Shown here: positions 47,171 to 54,775 of the stretch, in pieces
Numbering within the stretch: position 1 is the first letter of the stretch
How the letters are laid out: each line of letters starts with the position of its first letter
IMG/VR virus record: IMGVR_UViG_3300033146_003395
Span: 1-64,000 of that record
Length of the DNA stretch: 64,000 bases
Reading direction: 5' to 3' (one strand)
Source of the DNA: a virus
Position numbers and translations under genes: made by a program
The notes under the pieces: generated by a model
The model's database searches: none
What the model was told of the DNA's origin: nothing
Seen by the model: only the letters and a program-made list of their open reading frames with translations

Positions 47171-47428
47171 ATGAATGAATGGATTAAATTAATATTTGGT
47201 GGAATGTTAGTATTATTAGGGGCTTTCTTAACTTGGGTTTCTGCAGTTTCAATAAGTTTAGCAGCATACACTTTCGTGATATTATTAATATTGAATATTA
47301 CAGGTTTAATTGCGATTGGTTGGTGGGTCTTATGGGCACCATTATTAATGTTTTTCGGTGGATTTCTTGCAATAGGAATTAATTTATTTTTAACTTTCCT
47401 TGGTGTTGCAATTGCATCGGACGTATAA
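47171..47428 (+). CDS. Two-span membrane protein of unknown function
   Basis: 85 aa, almost wholly hydrophobic (L-V-L-L-G-A-F-L-T-W-V and G-W-W-V-L-W-A-P-L-L-M-F-F-G-G). Overlaps the next ATG by one base. Could be holin-like in shape but lies among early small genes. Confidence 0.6.
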   Translation: MNEWIKLIFGGMLVLLGAFLTWVSAVSISLAAYTFVILLILNITGLIAIGWWVLWAPLLMFFGGFLAIGINLFLTFLGVAIASDV

Positions 47429-47622
47429 TGATAGTTAAAATATATGATTACACGGATGCAAGTGGAGAATTAATCTTAGAAGATTACGAATATAATAAGA
47501 ATGATGCAATGTTATTATGTAATGTAGACTTGATTACAGTTGAAGACCAAGATTATGAAGTATTTGAAACAAAAATAAGAGCGTATGCAACAGTGCTCGA
47601 AATAGCAGTAAGGAAACATTAA
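47428..47622 (+). CDS. Small acidic protein of unknown function
   Basis: 64 aa, starts M-I-V-K-I-Y-D-Y-T-D. The start resembles that of the 52303 protein (M-I-V-K-I-S-T-Y). One-base overlaps both sides. Function unknown. Confidence 0.55.
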   Translation: MIVKIYDYTDASGELILEDYEYNKNDAMLLCNVDLITVEDQDYEVFETKIRAYATVLEIAVRKH

Positions 47623-47822
47623 TGGAATTAAATATTGTTTATATTGAAGACCACGATGAAGAAGACCAAGAGGCGAAATTTGTTTGTCCTCAATGTCACG
47701 GCATCGTAGAGTATCAAACATTTGAGAGAAAATCAAGTAATCCAATTTATGATTGGAATTGCGGAAGTTGTTTCAGTGCTGTACCAGTAGAAGAATTACA
47801 CCTAAAATTGAAGGAGAAATAG
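47622..47822 (+). CDS. Small zinc-ribbon protein
   Basis: 66 aa with C-P-Q-C (about residues 22-25) and C-G-S-C (about 47-50), a four-cysteine zinc ribbon. The acidic N-terminus E-D-H-D-E-E-D-Q-E precedes it. Overlaps the next gene (TAGTG). Function unknown. Confidence 0.65.
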   Translation: MELNIVYIEDHDEEDQEAKFVCPQCHGIVEYQTFERKSSNPIYDWNCGSCFSAVPVEELHLKLKEK

Positions 47823-48064
47823 TGAAAGAACAATATCAAGAAACGTGGCAAAGAAAATGGGGATTTAGTAAACTAGAATTTCACCCACTATTACTAGCAG
47901 CAGTATTCGGATTTACTGGATTATTTCTTGGTAAAGTATATTTTGATATGGCTTTATTATTTTTATTCTACACTGTAGTGTATTTCATTATAGATGTTGT
48001 ATTAATTGGTGCCAGAATATTCTGGGCAGGTTATAAAGAAATGAAAAAAGATACTGAGATTTAA
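47822..48064 (+). CDS. Two-span membrane protein of unknown function
   Basis: 80 aa from a GTG overlapping the previous TAG, with AAGGAG 7 bases upstream. Hydrophobic stretches at about residues 23-40 and 43-65. Followed by a hairpin at 48054-48070. Confidence 0.55.
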   Translation: MKEQYQETWQRKWGFSKLEFHPLLLAAVFGFTGLFLGKVYFDMALLFLFYTVVYFIIDVVLIGARIFWAGYKEMKKDTEI

Positions 48065-48070
48065 TCTCGG
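48054..48070 (+). terminator. Hairpin after a small-gene operon
   Basis: CTGAGAT pairs with ATCTCGG (7 bp, one U-G), loop TTA, across the stop codon. No strong U tract follows; weak terminator at most. Confidence 0.3.
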
Positions 48071-48086
48071 TCTAATAATATTATAG

Positions 48087-48092
48087 TATAAT
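48087..48092 (+). promoter_or_regulatory. -10 box before the helicase gene
   Basis: TATAAT 23 bases before the ATG at 48115; a CAGGCAGGAA ribosome-binding site lies between. Confidence 0.4.
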
Positions 48093-48114
48093 AATATAAA
48101 CAGGCAGGAATGAA

Positions 48115-49518
48115 ATGGACGAAATAATCTACCTATGTATGGGATATTTTGAAGCAAAAGGTGCAAATTTTATTACAAACACTGGAAAAGCTGTTCAAGT
48201 AGAATATCAAAATGATAACTCATGGTTTTGGTACAGTGATTACCCATATAAATTGCATCACCATGATAAGTGGAAATCAATTGATGCTTTCTCTGAAATC
48301 ACGAAACTTAAAGAACATAAAAAATTATGGCAAATTAAGTGTGACCAAGATATGACAGATTTACTACAATCTGACGAGCAGGAGTTCTATCAGATTCAGG
48401 TCGATACACAAGACTTAACTGCTCATTCAAAAGATGTAAGTTGTTTCCTAGAAAATTATAATATACTAAAAGTTAAGTCTCCAATGGCTACAAGAAAATC
48501 TAACATTATTGAAGAGACAATTAAACAGTGTAACACACAAAATAAAAGTGTACTGTTTATTACAAATAGGGTTTCACTTTCTCACGATATAGCTGACAAA
48601 TATGCTCAATATGGACTTAAGCATTATCAGAAAAGAGAGTACAATAAAGGTGATAATCTTGTTGTACAATTTGACTCGTTATTTTATTATAATCCAGATG
48701 ATTTTGATGTTGTTATTTTAGATGAGGTCTCATCACTAATTTTATATATGACTGATACTTATCAAGGTAAAGAAGAAAGATTTAACGATAACCTGAATAC
48801 TTTTTCAGCCTTAAAAACTAAGCAGTTCTTAATATTAGATGCTTTCATTATTAACTTTCCTTTTCATGGGAAAACTCTAGGAATTTATAACAAGTTTAGA
48901 GAAGAGCTGCAAGTAATTGAGTACTCAGATAAACCAAATTTTGAGGCTAAGATTGTTCGTGAAACTGGTAAAGGTTTAATCTCAGTGTCAAGCAATGAGA
49001 AAAGATTCTTAACTAATTTAGAAGCTAAACTCAGAAAACGCGGTTATAAAGTTTTAATGTTAACAGGTGACACAAAAGATAAGCCCAGGGTTTATAAAAC
49101 GCTAGAAATGCGAACCATTCCTTATGATGCAATTCTGTATAGTCCAACATTAACAGTTGGTGTAAGTATTTTCGCTGAGATTAAACATCATTTTCACTAT
49201 GATAACTCAGGAACTATATCAGTGATTGACTCTATGCAAATGACCAGAAGAGTTAGGAATGCTAAAGAACTTCACTATTTTATCAGAGGTAGAGCATCAT
49301 ATAAAGCAACAGATATTAACAATATTGAACGTAATTTAAAAGAGTTCAGAATTATGAATGAGTATGGTGTAACTTTCGGGATTACTAATACTGGTAAAAT
49401 GCTAGCCGAATTTAGAAGGACTAAAAATATCCTAGCAAATTCTCACAAGTATGCTTTCCGTTCATTATTGTTATATCAATTTAAAGCAGTAACTTATAAT
49501 AATCAGAGGGTTTATTAA
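48115..49518 (+). CDS. SF2 helicase, origin-binding-protein-like
   Basis: 467 aa. Walker A-like S-P-M-A-T-R-K-S (about residue 124) keeps Lys-Ser but has A and R where S-P-M-G-T-G-K-T is usual. Then I-T-N-R-V-S-L (Ia), I-L-D-E-V-S-S-L (motif II, about 201) and Q-M-T-R-R-V-R-N (motif VI). This pattern is that of phage/viral origin-replication-binding helicases. A role in replication initiation is inference. The altered P-loop may affect ATPase activity. Confidence 0.7.
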   Translation: MDEIIYLCMGYFEAKGANFITNTGKAVQVEYQNDNSWFWYSDYPYKLHHHDKWKSIDAFSEITKLKEHKKLWQIKCDQDMTDLLQSDEQEFYQIQVDTQDLTAHSKDVSCFLENYNILKVKSPMATRKSNIIEETIKQCNTQNKSVLFITNRVSLSHDIADKYAQYGLKHYQKREYNKGDNLVVQFDSLFYYNPDDFDVVILDEVSSLILYMTDTYQGKEERFNDNLNTFSALKTKQFLILDAFIINFPFHGKTLGIYNKFREELQVIEYSDKPNFEAKIVRETGKGLISVSSNEKRFLTNLEAKLRKRGYKVLMLTGDTKDKPRVYKTLEMRTIPYDAILYSPTLTVGVSIFAEIKHHFHYDNSGTISVIDSMQMTRRVRNAKELHYFIRGRASYKATDINNIERNLKEFRIMNEYGVTFGITNTGKMLAEFRRTKNILANSHKYAFRSLLLYQFKAVTYNNQRVY

Positions 49519-49525
49519 TCCTCTG
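49504..49525 (+). terminator. Hairpin at the end of the helicase gene
   Basis: CAGAGG pairs with CCTCTG around the stop codon, with a short T run about 12 bases later. Weak terminator candidate. Confidence 0.3.
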
Positions 49526-49556
49526 AATCCTCTAATTCTTTTTAAAACTTAAGGTA

Positions 49557-49598
49557 TTTAAGCTCCGTTTAATGTAAAACATGGTATAATATAGTATA
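49557..49598 (+). promoter_or_regulatory. Phage early-type promoter, family copy 10
   Basis: TTTAAGC, CATGG-TATAAT (49585-49590), ATAGTATATAAA; drives 49620-52674. Confidence 0.85.
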
Positions 49599-49619
49599 TA
49601 AAGAAAAGAAGGATAAATT

Positions 49620-49955
49620 ATGGAAGCTAAAATATTACATTTTAACGATACAATCCGTAGAGATATAAACGGAGCTGGAAGTAGATTAGAACTTAAATCA
49701 TTAGCCTTTGAGGGTTATTTAAACTTAGGTTATAATACAGTTGCTAGAGTCCTGGTATCTGGTAATACTGATGAGATCTTAAGAAATTCATTTAAACTTA
49801 CAAATTCATTCGATACTTTCTGGGGAGATAATGCAGATGTAACTTGTTATAATCCTAAATGTCGTTCAACTTCAGTTGGTGATTTAATCCAGGTAGGAAA
49901 TGAAATTCATATTGTTGCATCAGCAGGATTTGAATATCTTTGTGAGGTAAAATAA
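49620..49955 (+). CDS. Unknown protein with C-R-S-T-S-V-G-D motif
   Basis: 111 aa. The C-terminal part C-R-S-T-S-V-G-D-L-I-Q-V-G ... V-A-S-A-G-F-E-Y-L resembles the S-x-S-V-G-D-V stretch common in phage/plasmid YodL-like small domains. The match is weak. One-base overlap downstream. Confidence 0.55.
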   Translation: MEAKILHFNDTIRRDINGAGSRLELKSLAFEGYLNLGYNTVARVLVSGNTDEILRNSFKLTNSFDTFWGDNADVTCYNPKCRSTSVGDLIQVGNEIHIVASAGFEYLCEVK

Positions 49956-50662
49956 TGCAAGAATTAGACACTTATAATAAATACGTTAAAGAGTACGCTC
50001 ATTTATTTGATAGAGATTTTGAAGGTGGTTTAAGTAACCCTGAGATTATTGAGCTTGCTAATGCTGTTAAACAAGTAAATTATATGATTAATAATAAGGC
50101 AAAAAATCTTAGAAATATTTACGATTACCAAAAGAAATGTTTAACATTTCCAGAGTATGATGAAAGACATAGCAAAACATTTAAGGGATATGGTAGAATA
50201 TATTTTGATAGATTTGTTGAAAATATTAATTCAGTAAATTTCTTTGAATTGCTTACATCAAAACGTAAGAAAAATTCTAATATCATTTTTAAAACAGATA
50301 ATCATAGAGATGAATTTAATGCTAAAACATTTAGTGATATGTTTAATCAATTCAAATTAATTTGTGATGAGTATGATGATTATTTTAATAACCAAGAATT
50401 TTATATTAAGAGATTCTTAGATACTGGTGATTCTACTAAAGATAAAGTAGTATCTTATGATAGACAATCACTTTATATTGGATATTTTGACGAGAGTGCA
50501 GCAGATATTTCTGGACTAGTTTATAATATTAACCATGATAAGGATAGTGTTTTCGATTTTCATACAGTAGAATTTTCAGTTCCTTTAGAAAAAATAGATA
50601 ACAAATATTATCAAGGTCTAAATGATTACATGAAAAACTTTTTTCCAGAGTATATAGTATGA
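49955..50662 (+). CDS. Unknown protein, C-terminal F-P-E-Y-I-V
   Basis: 235 aa, helical N-terminal half, beta-rich end. One of the largest bearers of the ending (M-K-N-F-F-P-E-Y-I-V). CCAGAG before the overlapping ATGA start of the next gene. Function unknown. Confidence 0.65.
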   Translation: MQELDTYNKYVKEYAHLFDRDFEGGLSNPEIIELANAVKQVNYMINNKAKNLRNIYDYQKKCLTFPEYDERHSKTFKGYGRIYFDRFVENINSVNFFELLTSKRKKNSNIIFKTDNHRDEFNAKTFSDMFNQFKLICDEYDDYFNNQEFYIKRFLDTGDSTKDKVVSYDRQSLYIGYFDESAADISGLVYNINHDKDSVFDFHTVEFSVPLEKIDNKYYQGLNDYMKNFFPEYIV

Positions 50663-50922
50663 TTAAAAACCCAACAGAACAACAATTGCAAGCTTTAGAT
50701 TTTAATGTTATTGTATATATTACAGTCCGTAAAGAAAAGATTAAGTGTTTCTCTGGAAATTCATTACCAGATAATCTAAGAGGTACAACTTTTAAAGCAT
50801 CTCGCACTGGCTCACATACAATACAACCTAATAAACCATTAGGTGGATATTGGCATGACATTGTAGCTGAGCAGATAGAAGAGATTTATACTAAGGATGA
50901 AGATACTGAGTATTTTGTATGA
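50659..50922 (+). CDS. Small protein, C-terminal D-T-E-Y-F-V
   Basis: 87 aa, beta-rich (F-N-V-I-V-Y-I-T-V-R-K-E-K-I-K). Ends D-E-D-T-E-Y-F-V, where Pro is replaced by Thr. 4-base overlaps on both sides. Confidence 0.65.
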   Translation: MIKNPTEQQLQALDFNVIVYITVRKEKIKCFSGNSLPDNLRGTTFKASRTGSHTIQPNKPLGGYWHDIVAEQIEEIYTKDEDTEYFV

Positions 50923-51275
50923 TTAAAGAATGGGACCAATATCACCAGTATTTTTATACCCCTACAGATATTAATAATATCAAACCTGGTGATGTAATTT
51001 ACAGAATCAAAATAAAAATGATGGACTATATTGAAGAGACTTATAGAGTCCTAGAAATTGATGAAAATGGTTTACATTCAAGAGCTATAATCTGTAATAT
51101 GTTTGATGGTCCAGTGGAGAAAGTGGCCTTAGGCATACTTCCAAGGTTTTATATAACGTACGAACAGATAGTTGAACATAATGTAAATCTAGCAAGGGAT
51201 GGGTTTCCGTGGGATAGACCATACAATTTAATAGTAAAAGGGGACCAGTTAGAATTCCCTGAATATTATATATAA
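50919..51275 (+). CDS. Small SH3-like protein, C-terminal F-P-E-Y-Y-I
   Basis: 118 aa. I-K-P-G-D-V-I-Y-R-I-K ... E-T-Y-R-V-L-E-I-D-E-N-G fits a small barrel. Ends Q-L-E-F-P-E-Y-Y-I; the next protein also ends Q-L-E-F-P-E-Y-Y-V. Confidence 0.65.
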   Translation: MIKEWDQYHQYFYTPTDINNIKPGDVIYRIKIKMMDYIEETYRVLEIDENGLHSRAIICNMFDGPVEKVALGILPRFYITYEQIVEHNVNLARDGFPWDRPYNLIVKGDQLEFPEYYI

Positions 51276-51283
51276 GGATTAAA

Positions 51284-51532
51284 ATGAAAACAGTAGATGT
51301 ATTACTAGAAGACCAAGATTTTATGGATAAGTATTGTACAGCATCAATTAGTGCACATTTTTGGAAATCAGACCATAGAATAGTAATAAACAAACACCTA
51401 GTGGGAAAAGGTTTATTAAACTGTAGAATGATAAGTGTAAGACTTTTAGAAACACTAGATGGATATCAATTTGATTGGAAATTCGTTAAGCAAGAAATTA
51501 ACCAGTTAGAATTCCCTGAATATTACGTATAA
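51284..51532 (+). CDS. Small protein, C-terminal F-P-E-Y-Y-V
   Basis: 82 aa after AAGGATTAAA. The last nine residues match those of the 50919 protein while the rest does not, an example of a shared tail on unrelated bodies. Its stop is part of a TATAAATA (51528-51535). Confidence 0.65.
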   Translation: MKTVDVLLEDQDFMDKYCTASISAHFWKSDHRIVINKHLVGKGLLNCRMISVRLLETLDGYQFDWKFVKQEINQLEFPEYYV

Positions 51533-51535
51533 ATA
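51528..51535 (+). promoter_or_regulatory. Possible late promoter
   Basis: TATAAATA formed by the Val codon, stop and following bases; 14 bases before the ATG at 51550. May be chance because V-stop endings readily create it. Confidence 0.35.
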
Positions 51536-51549
51536 ACAAAAGGATTAAA

Positions 51550-51723
51550 ATGCAAGGATTAAGTATAGATGTTAAAGACATCGAAAAGTTAAGTGATGAG
51601 GAGATGGAGAAGTTATTTGAAGTCTTAGATATAGTAGAAGAAATTACAGTTACTAATGGTGCTACACCTGTTTCTAAATTATTGAGTGTAGAGTATTACA
51701 ATATATTAATGGAGGGAATGTAA
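51550..51723 (+). CDS. Small acidic helical protein
   Basis: 57 aa: M-Q-G-L-S-I-D-V-K-D, then L-S-D-E-E-M-E-K-L-F-E-V-L. RBS AAAGGATTAAA; one-base overlap with the next ATG. Function unknown. Confidence 0.65.
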   Translation: MQGLSIDVKDIEKLSDEEMEKLFEVLDIVEEITVTNGATPVSKLLSVEYYNILMEGM

Positions 51724-51992
51724 TGAAACAATTACAACTAGATTTAAACATTGATTTAATCACAATGCAATGTAAACCAGATGATAACTTTGAGATTTAT
51801 AGTTATATAGATTTTAATCGTAAAAAATTAGAAGTCTATGTTAATGATGAGCAACCAATTAAAATTAATATTGAGAAGCTTGCAAAAAAGCGTTTAAATA
51901 TTAAGAATTTCTGGGATAAAGTTCAAGACGTAAAATTCCAAGTGGATTTTACTAAAGAGGAATTCGCAGCAATTTATTATATAAAGGATTAA
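51723..51992 (+). CDS. Small protein of unknown function
   Basis: 89 aa after GGAGGGAATGTA. Beta-rich start (L-D-L-N-I-D-L-I-T-M), basic centre. No shared ending. No family. Confidence 0.6.
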   Translation: MKQLQLDLNIDLITMQCKPDDNFEIYSYIDFNRKKLEVYVNDEQPIKINIEKLAKKRLNIKNFWDKVQDVKFQVDFTKEEFAAIYYIKD

Positions 51993-51994
51993 TA

Positions 51995-52306
51995 ATGGAA
52001 ATAAGAATACAATATAGAACAAGTACGCATGAGGGTGATGACTTTTTTGATAGCACAGCCGAAGCGATTGAGTATCTAATGGGATTAGAGGCAGAAATAG
52101 AAGAAGAAATTGCAGCAGATGAAGAAGAATATATGACAGAATCTGAAGAAGAAGAATTTGCGTGCTTACCAGATAGAGTAAGTGTTTCTAAAGTACAAAG
52201 AAGTTATAACAAAACTACTATAGAAGTTGAACTAGCAGAATATAAAGAAAACGGTTTTGAAATTACGTATGAAGGTAAAACGGGTTATACACTGGAGAGA
52301 AAATGA
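51995..52306 (+). CDS. Small very acidic protein
   Basis: 103 aa with a Glu-rich middle (E-A-E-I-E-E-E-I-A-A-D-E-E-E) flanked by beta-strands. Acidic, so possibly a DNA-mimic or a protein-binding inhibitor; no evidence beyond composition. 4-base overlap downstream. Confidence 0.6.
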   Translation: MEIRIQYRTSTHEGDDFFDSTAEAIEYLMGLEAEIEEEIAADEEEYMTESEEEEFACLPDRVSVSKVQRSYNKTTIEVELAEYKENGFEITYEGKTGYTLERK

Positions 52307-52674
52307 TTGTTAAAATCAGTACATACAAAAACCGAAAAGGCTTAGCGGAGCTTTTAATACCTGAACTTCCGTTTTATGTGCTGGATAAAGAGGAAGATGA
52401 GCCTAGTCATTATTTTAAAGCCGTTTCAATGTCTAAGAAATATTACTGGGATACACCTTATAAATTAGATAAGAATGGCCAGAATTTTCATAGCGGAAAC
52501 TCTAAAAAACTTGCAGTCATGGCTGGACAAGAAATTTACAAGACTGTAGAAGAAGTCCAGAATGCTTTAATTAAAAGAAAAGTAGAAACAGTAAAAGAAT
52601 TGTTTCCAGAAATTTTATATCTTTATAATGATTATACAAAATTCATGGAAGAATACCCAGAGCATTTTCTATAA
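52303..52674 (+). CDS. Unknown protein, C-terminal Y-P-E-H-F-L
   Basis: 123 aa, ends M-E-E-Y-P-E-H-F-L. Starts M-I-V-K-I-S-T-Y-K. Last gene before a late promoter that overlaps its stop codon region. Function unknown. Confidence 0.65.
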   Translation: MIVKISTYKNRKGLAELLIPELPFYVLDKEEDEPSHYFKAVSMSKKYYWDTPYKLDKNGQNFHSGNSKKLAVMAGQEIYKTVEEVQNALIKRKVETVKELFPEILYLYNDYTKFMEEYPEHFL

Positions 52675-52677
52675 ATA
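52670..52677 (+). promoter_or_regulatory. T4-type late promoter
   Basis: TATAAATA 17 bases before the ATG at 52694, a gene whose N-terminus carries a head-targeting-like I-F-E motif. Confidence 0.55.
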
Positions 52678-52693
52678 AACTAAAAGGAACACT

Positions 52694-52909
52694 ATGACAT
52701 TTAAATCAATTTTTGAGAACAAGAAATCTGATGTAGATACTATATACGATTTTATAGAAAAAAGCGAAGATAACGAACAAAAGGTTTGGGATTATGTATC
52801 ATACGAATTTGATATTTATTATAATGATGGAAATGATATAGAAACACTAGATGATTTAATAGAGTTTTTATCTAAGAAACAACTAAAAGAATTAGCTGCT
52901 TCTATATAA
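52694..52909 (+). CDS. Candidate internal head protein
   Basis: 71 aa starting M-T-F-K-S-I-F-E-N-K-K, similar in layout to the L-F-E-S starts of the head proteins and to short T4 capsid-targeting sequences cut after L/I-x-E. Acidic, helical remainder. Preceded by a late promoter, unlike most of its neighbours. Ends convergent with the sugar dehydrogenase gene, overlapping it by 18 bases. Confidence 0.5.
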   Translation: MTFKSIFENKKSDVDTIYDFIEKSEDNEQKVWDYVSYEFDIYYNDGNDIETLDDLIEFLSKKQLKELAASI

Positions 52910-53659
52910 GCTATCGTTATAGTCTATCATGAATTTCGTTAATTCATGACTTTTGATACTTTCAAAAGATGCTAAATCTTTTGGGAGACAAGCTCCATCA
53001 AATCCTCTAACTCCATCCATACCAACTTGAGTATTTTCACCTAGTGGAATATTCTCTAACATCTGAGCAAGCTTACGAGCATTACCCGTACGGTCTTGTA
53101 CAAATTCCCAGAATAAAACTTTATAAGCCGAGTAGATATTTCTGATGTATTTAAAATCTGATGCTAGCTCTTTAGTAGTACACTCAAATTCAATTTCTGC
53201 TGTATTTAATATAGTATCACTTTTATAAAACATTTTAGCTTTTCTGATAAAATCTATATCTCCACCTAACACAATATAATCCTGTAAAGCGAAATCATTA
53301 ACTGCTGTATTCGCATTCAAGAATTCTGGATTATATACGAAATTAAAATTTGGGGGAATTGCCTCTTTTGGTAAAGTACTTTTAATTAATACTAATCCAT
53401 TAAAATCTTTTATATCTTTATATACAGATAAGAATTGCGATATATTACAACTACCGTCTGAATTTTCTGGTGTTCCCACACAAACTATTATAGTTTTTAT
53501 TCTACTTCCACCGAATCCTTCTTTTTCTGCAATTAAATCTTGGAATCTTTCATCTTTAGTTGTAGTACCTCTTTTAGGGTCGACTATTATTACTTCATCA
53601 TGTTTAATTACACTGTGAACAGCTTGACCCACAAACCCATATCCAATTATAGCTATCAT
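52892..53659 (-). CDS. UDP-glucose/GDP-mannose dehydrogenase family protein (short)
   Basis: 255 aa. Rossmann start I-I-G-Y-G-F-V-G-Q-A-V, C-V-G-T-P, Y-N-P-E-F-L-N-A-N-T-A, and the catalytic Cys in F-D-G-A-C-L-P-K-D (about residue 226). Family members are 390-440 aa; the C-terminal UDP-binding domain is missing, so it may act on another substrate. Part of a minus-strand sugar gene pair with the deacetylase (4-base overlap). Confidence 0.8.
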   Translation of the reverse strand: MIAIIGYGFVGQAVHSVIKHDEVIIVDPKRGTTTKDERFQDLIAEKEGFGGSRIKTIIVCVGTPENSDGSCNISQFLSVYKDIKDFNGLVLIKSTLPKEAIPPNFNFVYNPEFLNANTAVNDFALQDYIVLGGDIDFIRKAKMFYKSDTILNTAEIEFECTTKELASDFKYIRNIYSAYKVLFWEFVQDRTGNARKLAQMLENIPLGENTQVGMDGVRGFDGACLPKDLASFESIKSHELTKFMIDYNDSLYRSS

Positions 53660-54207
53660 ATTAAATCCTCTATTGCTTTTCTAGAGCCATCATAAATTTT
53701 AGTGACTCCATTTTTCTTAACTATCCCTCTTTGAATCTCACACATATAATTGTATGGCTCACAAAAATCTTTAATCTTTATATTATGCTTTTTGAATTCG
53801 CTGAACATTTTTTTACAGTCTTGATTAATTAGAGTAAATCTTTCTCTGAGTCCTTTAGTTTCCCAAAGTTTCAGATGATTATGACCGTGCCCACCAATGA
53901 AGCAGAAAGGAGAATTTTGTATTTCTTTAATTTCAGTCCAACTCATATAATCACTATAGTCGCCTGTAAAAGCATTGATATGAGCATCAGAGCATTTAAT
54001 AAATTCTTCAGAAGCTTGTACTGTTTCTGGTCTGATAATTGCAGTAGAAATAAAAAATATTTTTATTGTACTGAGAGTTTTCAAGAATTCTAGGGCTCTA
54101 TACTGGCTCACTAGCCCATCATCGAAGCTGAGGATAAAATTTTCTAAGGTATCTTTCATATCGTAGAATTTATCGTCCCACTCATGTATCATTAAAACTT
54201 GTTTCAT
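53656..54207 (-). CDS. Polysaccharide deacetylase-like (NodB) protein
   Basis: 183 aa. L-S-F-D-D-G (about residue 28) and I-G-G-H-G-H-N-H-L (about 108) are the Asp and metal-binding His motifs of the NodB fold. No signal peptide, so it probably acts in the cytoplasm on a sugar precursor. First gene of a minus-strand pair with a TATAAT box just upstream. Confidence 0.75.
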   Translation of the reverse strand: MKQVLMIHEWDDKFYDMKDTLENFILSFDDGLVSQYRALEFLKTLSTIKIFFISTAIIRPETVQASEEFIKCSDAHINAFTGDYSDYMSWTEIKEIQNSPFCFIGGHGHNHLKLWETKGLRERFTLINQDCKKMFSEFKKHNIKIKDFCEPYNYMCEIQRGIVKKNGVTKIYDGSRKAIEDLI

Positions 54208-54212
54208 ATACT

Positions 54213-54218
54213 ATTATA
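54213..54218 (-). promoter_or_regulatory. -10 box of the deacetylase-dehydrogenase pair
   Basis: Minus-strand TATAAT 6 bases before the ATG at 54207; would give a leaderless transcript, like uvsW. Confidence 0.4.
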
Positions 54219-54266
54219 ACTAATTAAGATTAAACTAGTATTAAAATATATTAAATTCTTTTCAAA

Positions 54267-54308
54267 TTTAAGCTCGGTTTAATGTTAAACATGGTATAAT
54301 ATAGTATA
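54267..54308 (+). promoter_or_regulatory. Phage early-type promoter, family copy 11
   Basis: TTTAAGC, palindrome GTTTAATGTTAAAC, ATGG-TATAAT (54295-54300), ATAGTATATAAA; drives 54322 onward. Confidence 0.85.
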
Positions 54309-54321
54309 TAAAGGATAAAAC

Positions 54322-54405
54322 ATGAAATTAACAGCATTACAAATAGCAATGCAAATGCCTCGCCGTAGAGGTGATGTATCAGAATCAGGTCGTGATGGTA
54401 ACTAA
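54322..54405 (+). CDS. Tiny peptide of unknown function
   Basis: 27 aa, M-K-L-T-A-L-Q-I-A-M-Q-M, then P-R-R-R-G-D-V. AAAGGATAAAAC ribosome-binding site directly behind a strong promoter supports translation. A hydrophobic helix followed by a basic patch. Confidence 0.5.
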   Translation: MKLTALQIAMQMPRRRGDVSESGRDGN

Positions 54406-54448
54406 GTTTATCATCTTAATAAAAACTAAAATAAAAGAAGGAGTTCTT

Positions 54449-54523
54449 ATGAACTACATTTACAACAAAGCATTAACACTAGCACTATTTTTAAGTTACT
54501 TAGGTTATACTTACTTTCAGTAA
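54449..54523 (+). CDS. Tiny membrane peptide
   Basis: 24 aa, M-N-Y-I-Y-N-K-A-L-T, then L-A-L-F-L-S-Y-L-G-Y. Excellent AGAAGGAGTTCTT ribosome-binding site. One short membrane helix; could be a small inhibitor or regulator of a membrane protein. Confidence 0.55.
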   Translation: MNYIYNKALTLALFLSYLGYTYFQ

Positions 54524-54531
54524 GAGATAAA

Positions 54532-54756
54532 ATGGATATTAAAAACAACCGAGTTTATCGCTTAGAAATAGGTGATAATGAAACATTGGTATATACAGTT
54601 AAACAAGTAGCAGAAACCTTATGGGATTGTCAGATACTTGAAACTGGCAATAATATGTATCTGAATAAAGGTGAAATAGGTCGATTTGATATTGGGTGGT
54701 TCGCTGAAGAATTAGGTACTAAAGCAGAATATGAGGAGTATTTCGTATTTTTATAA
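54532..54756 (+). CDS. Small SH3-like protein with extended shared ending (E-E-Y-F-V-F-L)
   Basis: 74 aa. N-N-R-V-Y-R-L-E-I-G-D-N-E-T-L-V-Y-T-V is beta-rich. The end A-E-Y-E-E-Y-F-V-F-L has two residues past the usual stop; a late promoter and an endonuclease begin right there, so the insertion may have altered the stop. Confidence 0.6.
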   Translation: MDIKNNRVYRLEIGDNETLVYTVKQVAETLWDCQILETGNNMYLNKGEIGRFDIGWFAEELGTKAEYEEYFVFL

Positions 54757-54759
54757 ATA
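54752..54759 (+). promoter_or_regulatory. T4-type late promoter before a homing endonuclease
   Basis: TATAAATA spanning the stop of the preceding gene, 17 bases before the endonuclease ATG at 54776. Confidence 0.6.
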
Positions 54760-54775
54760 TATTATAAGGATAAAA

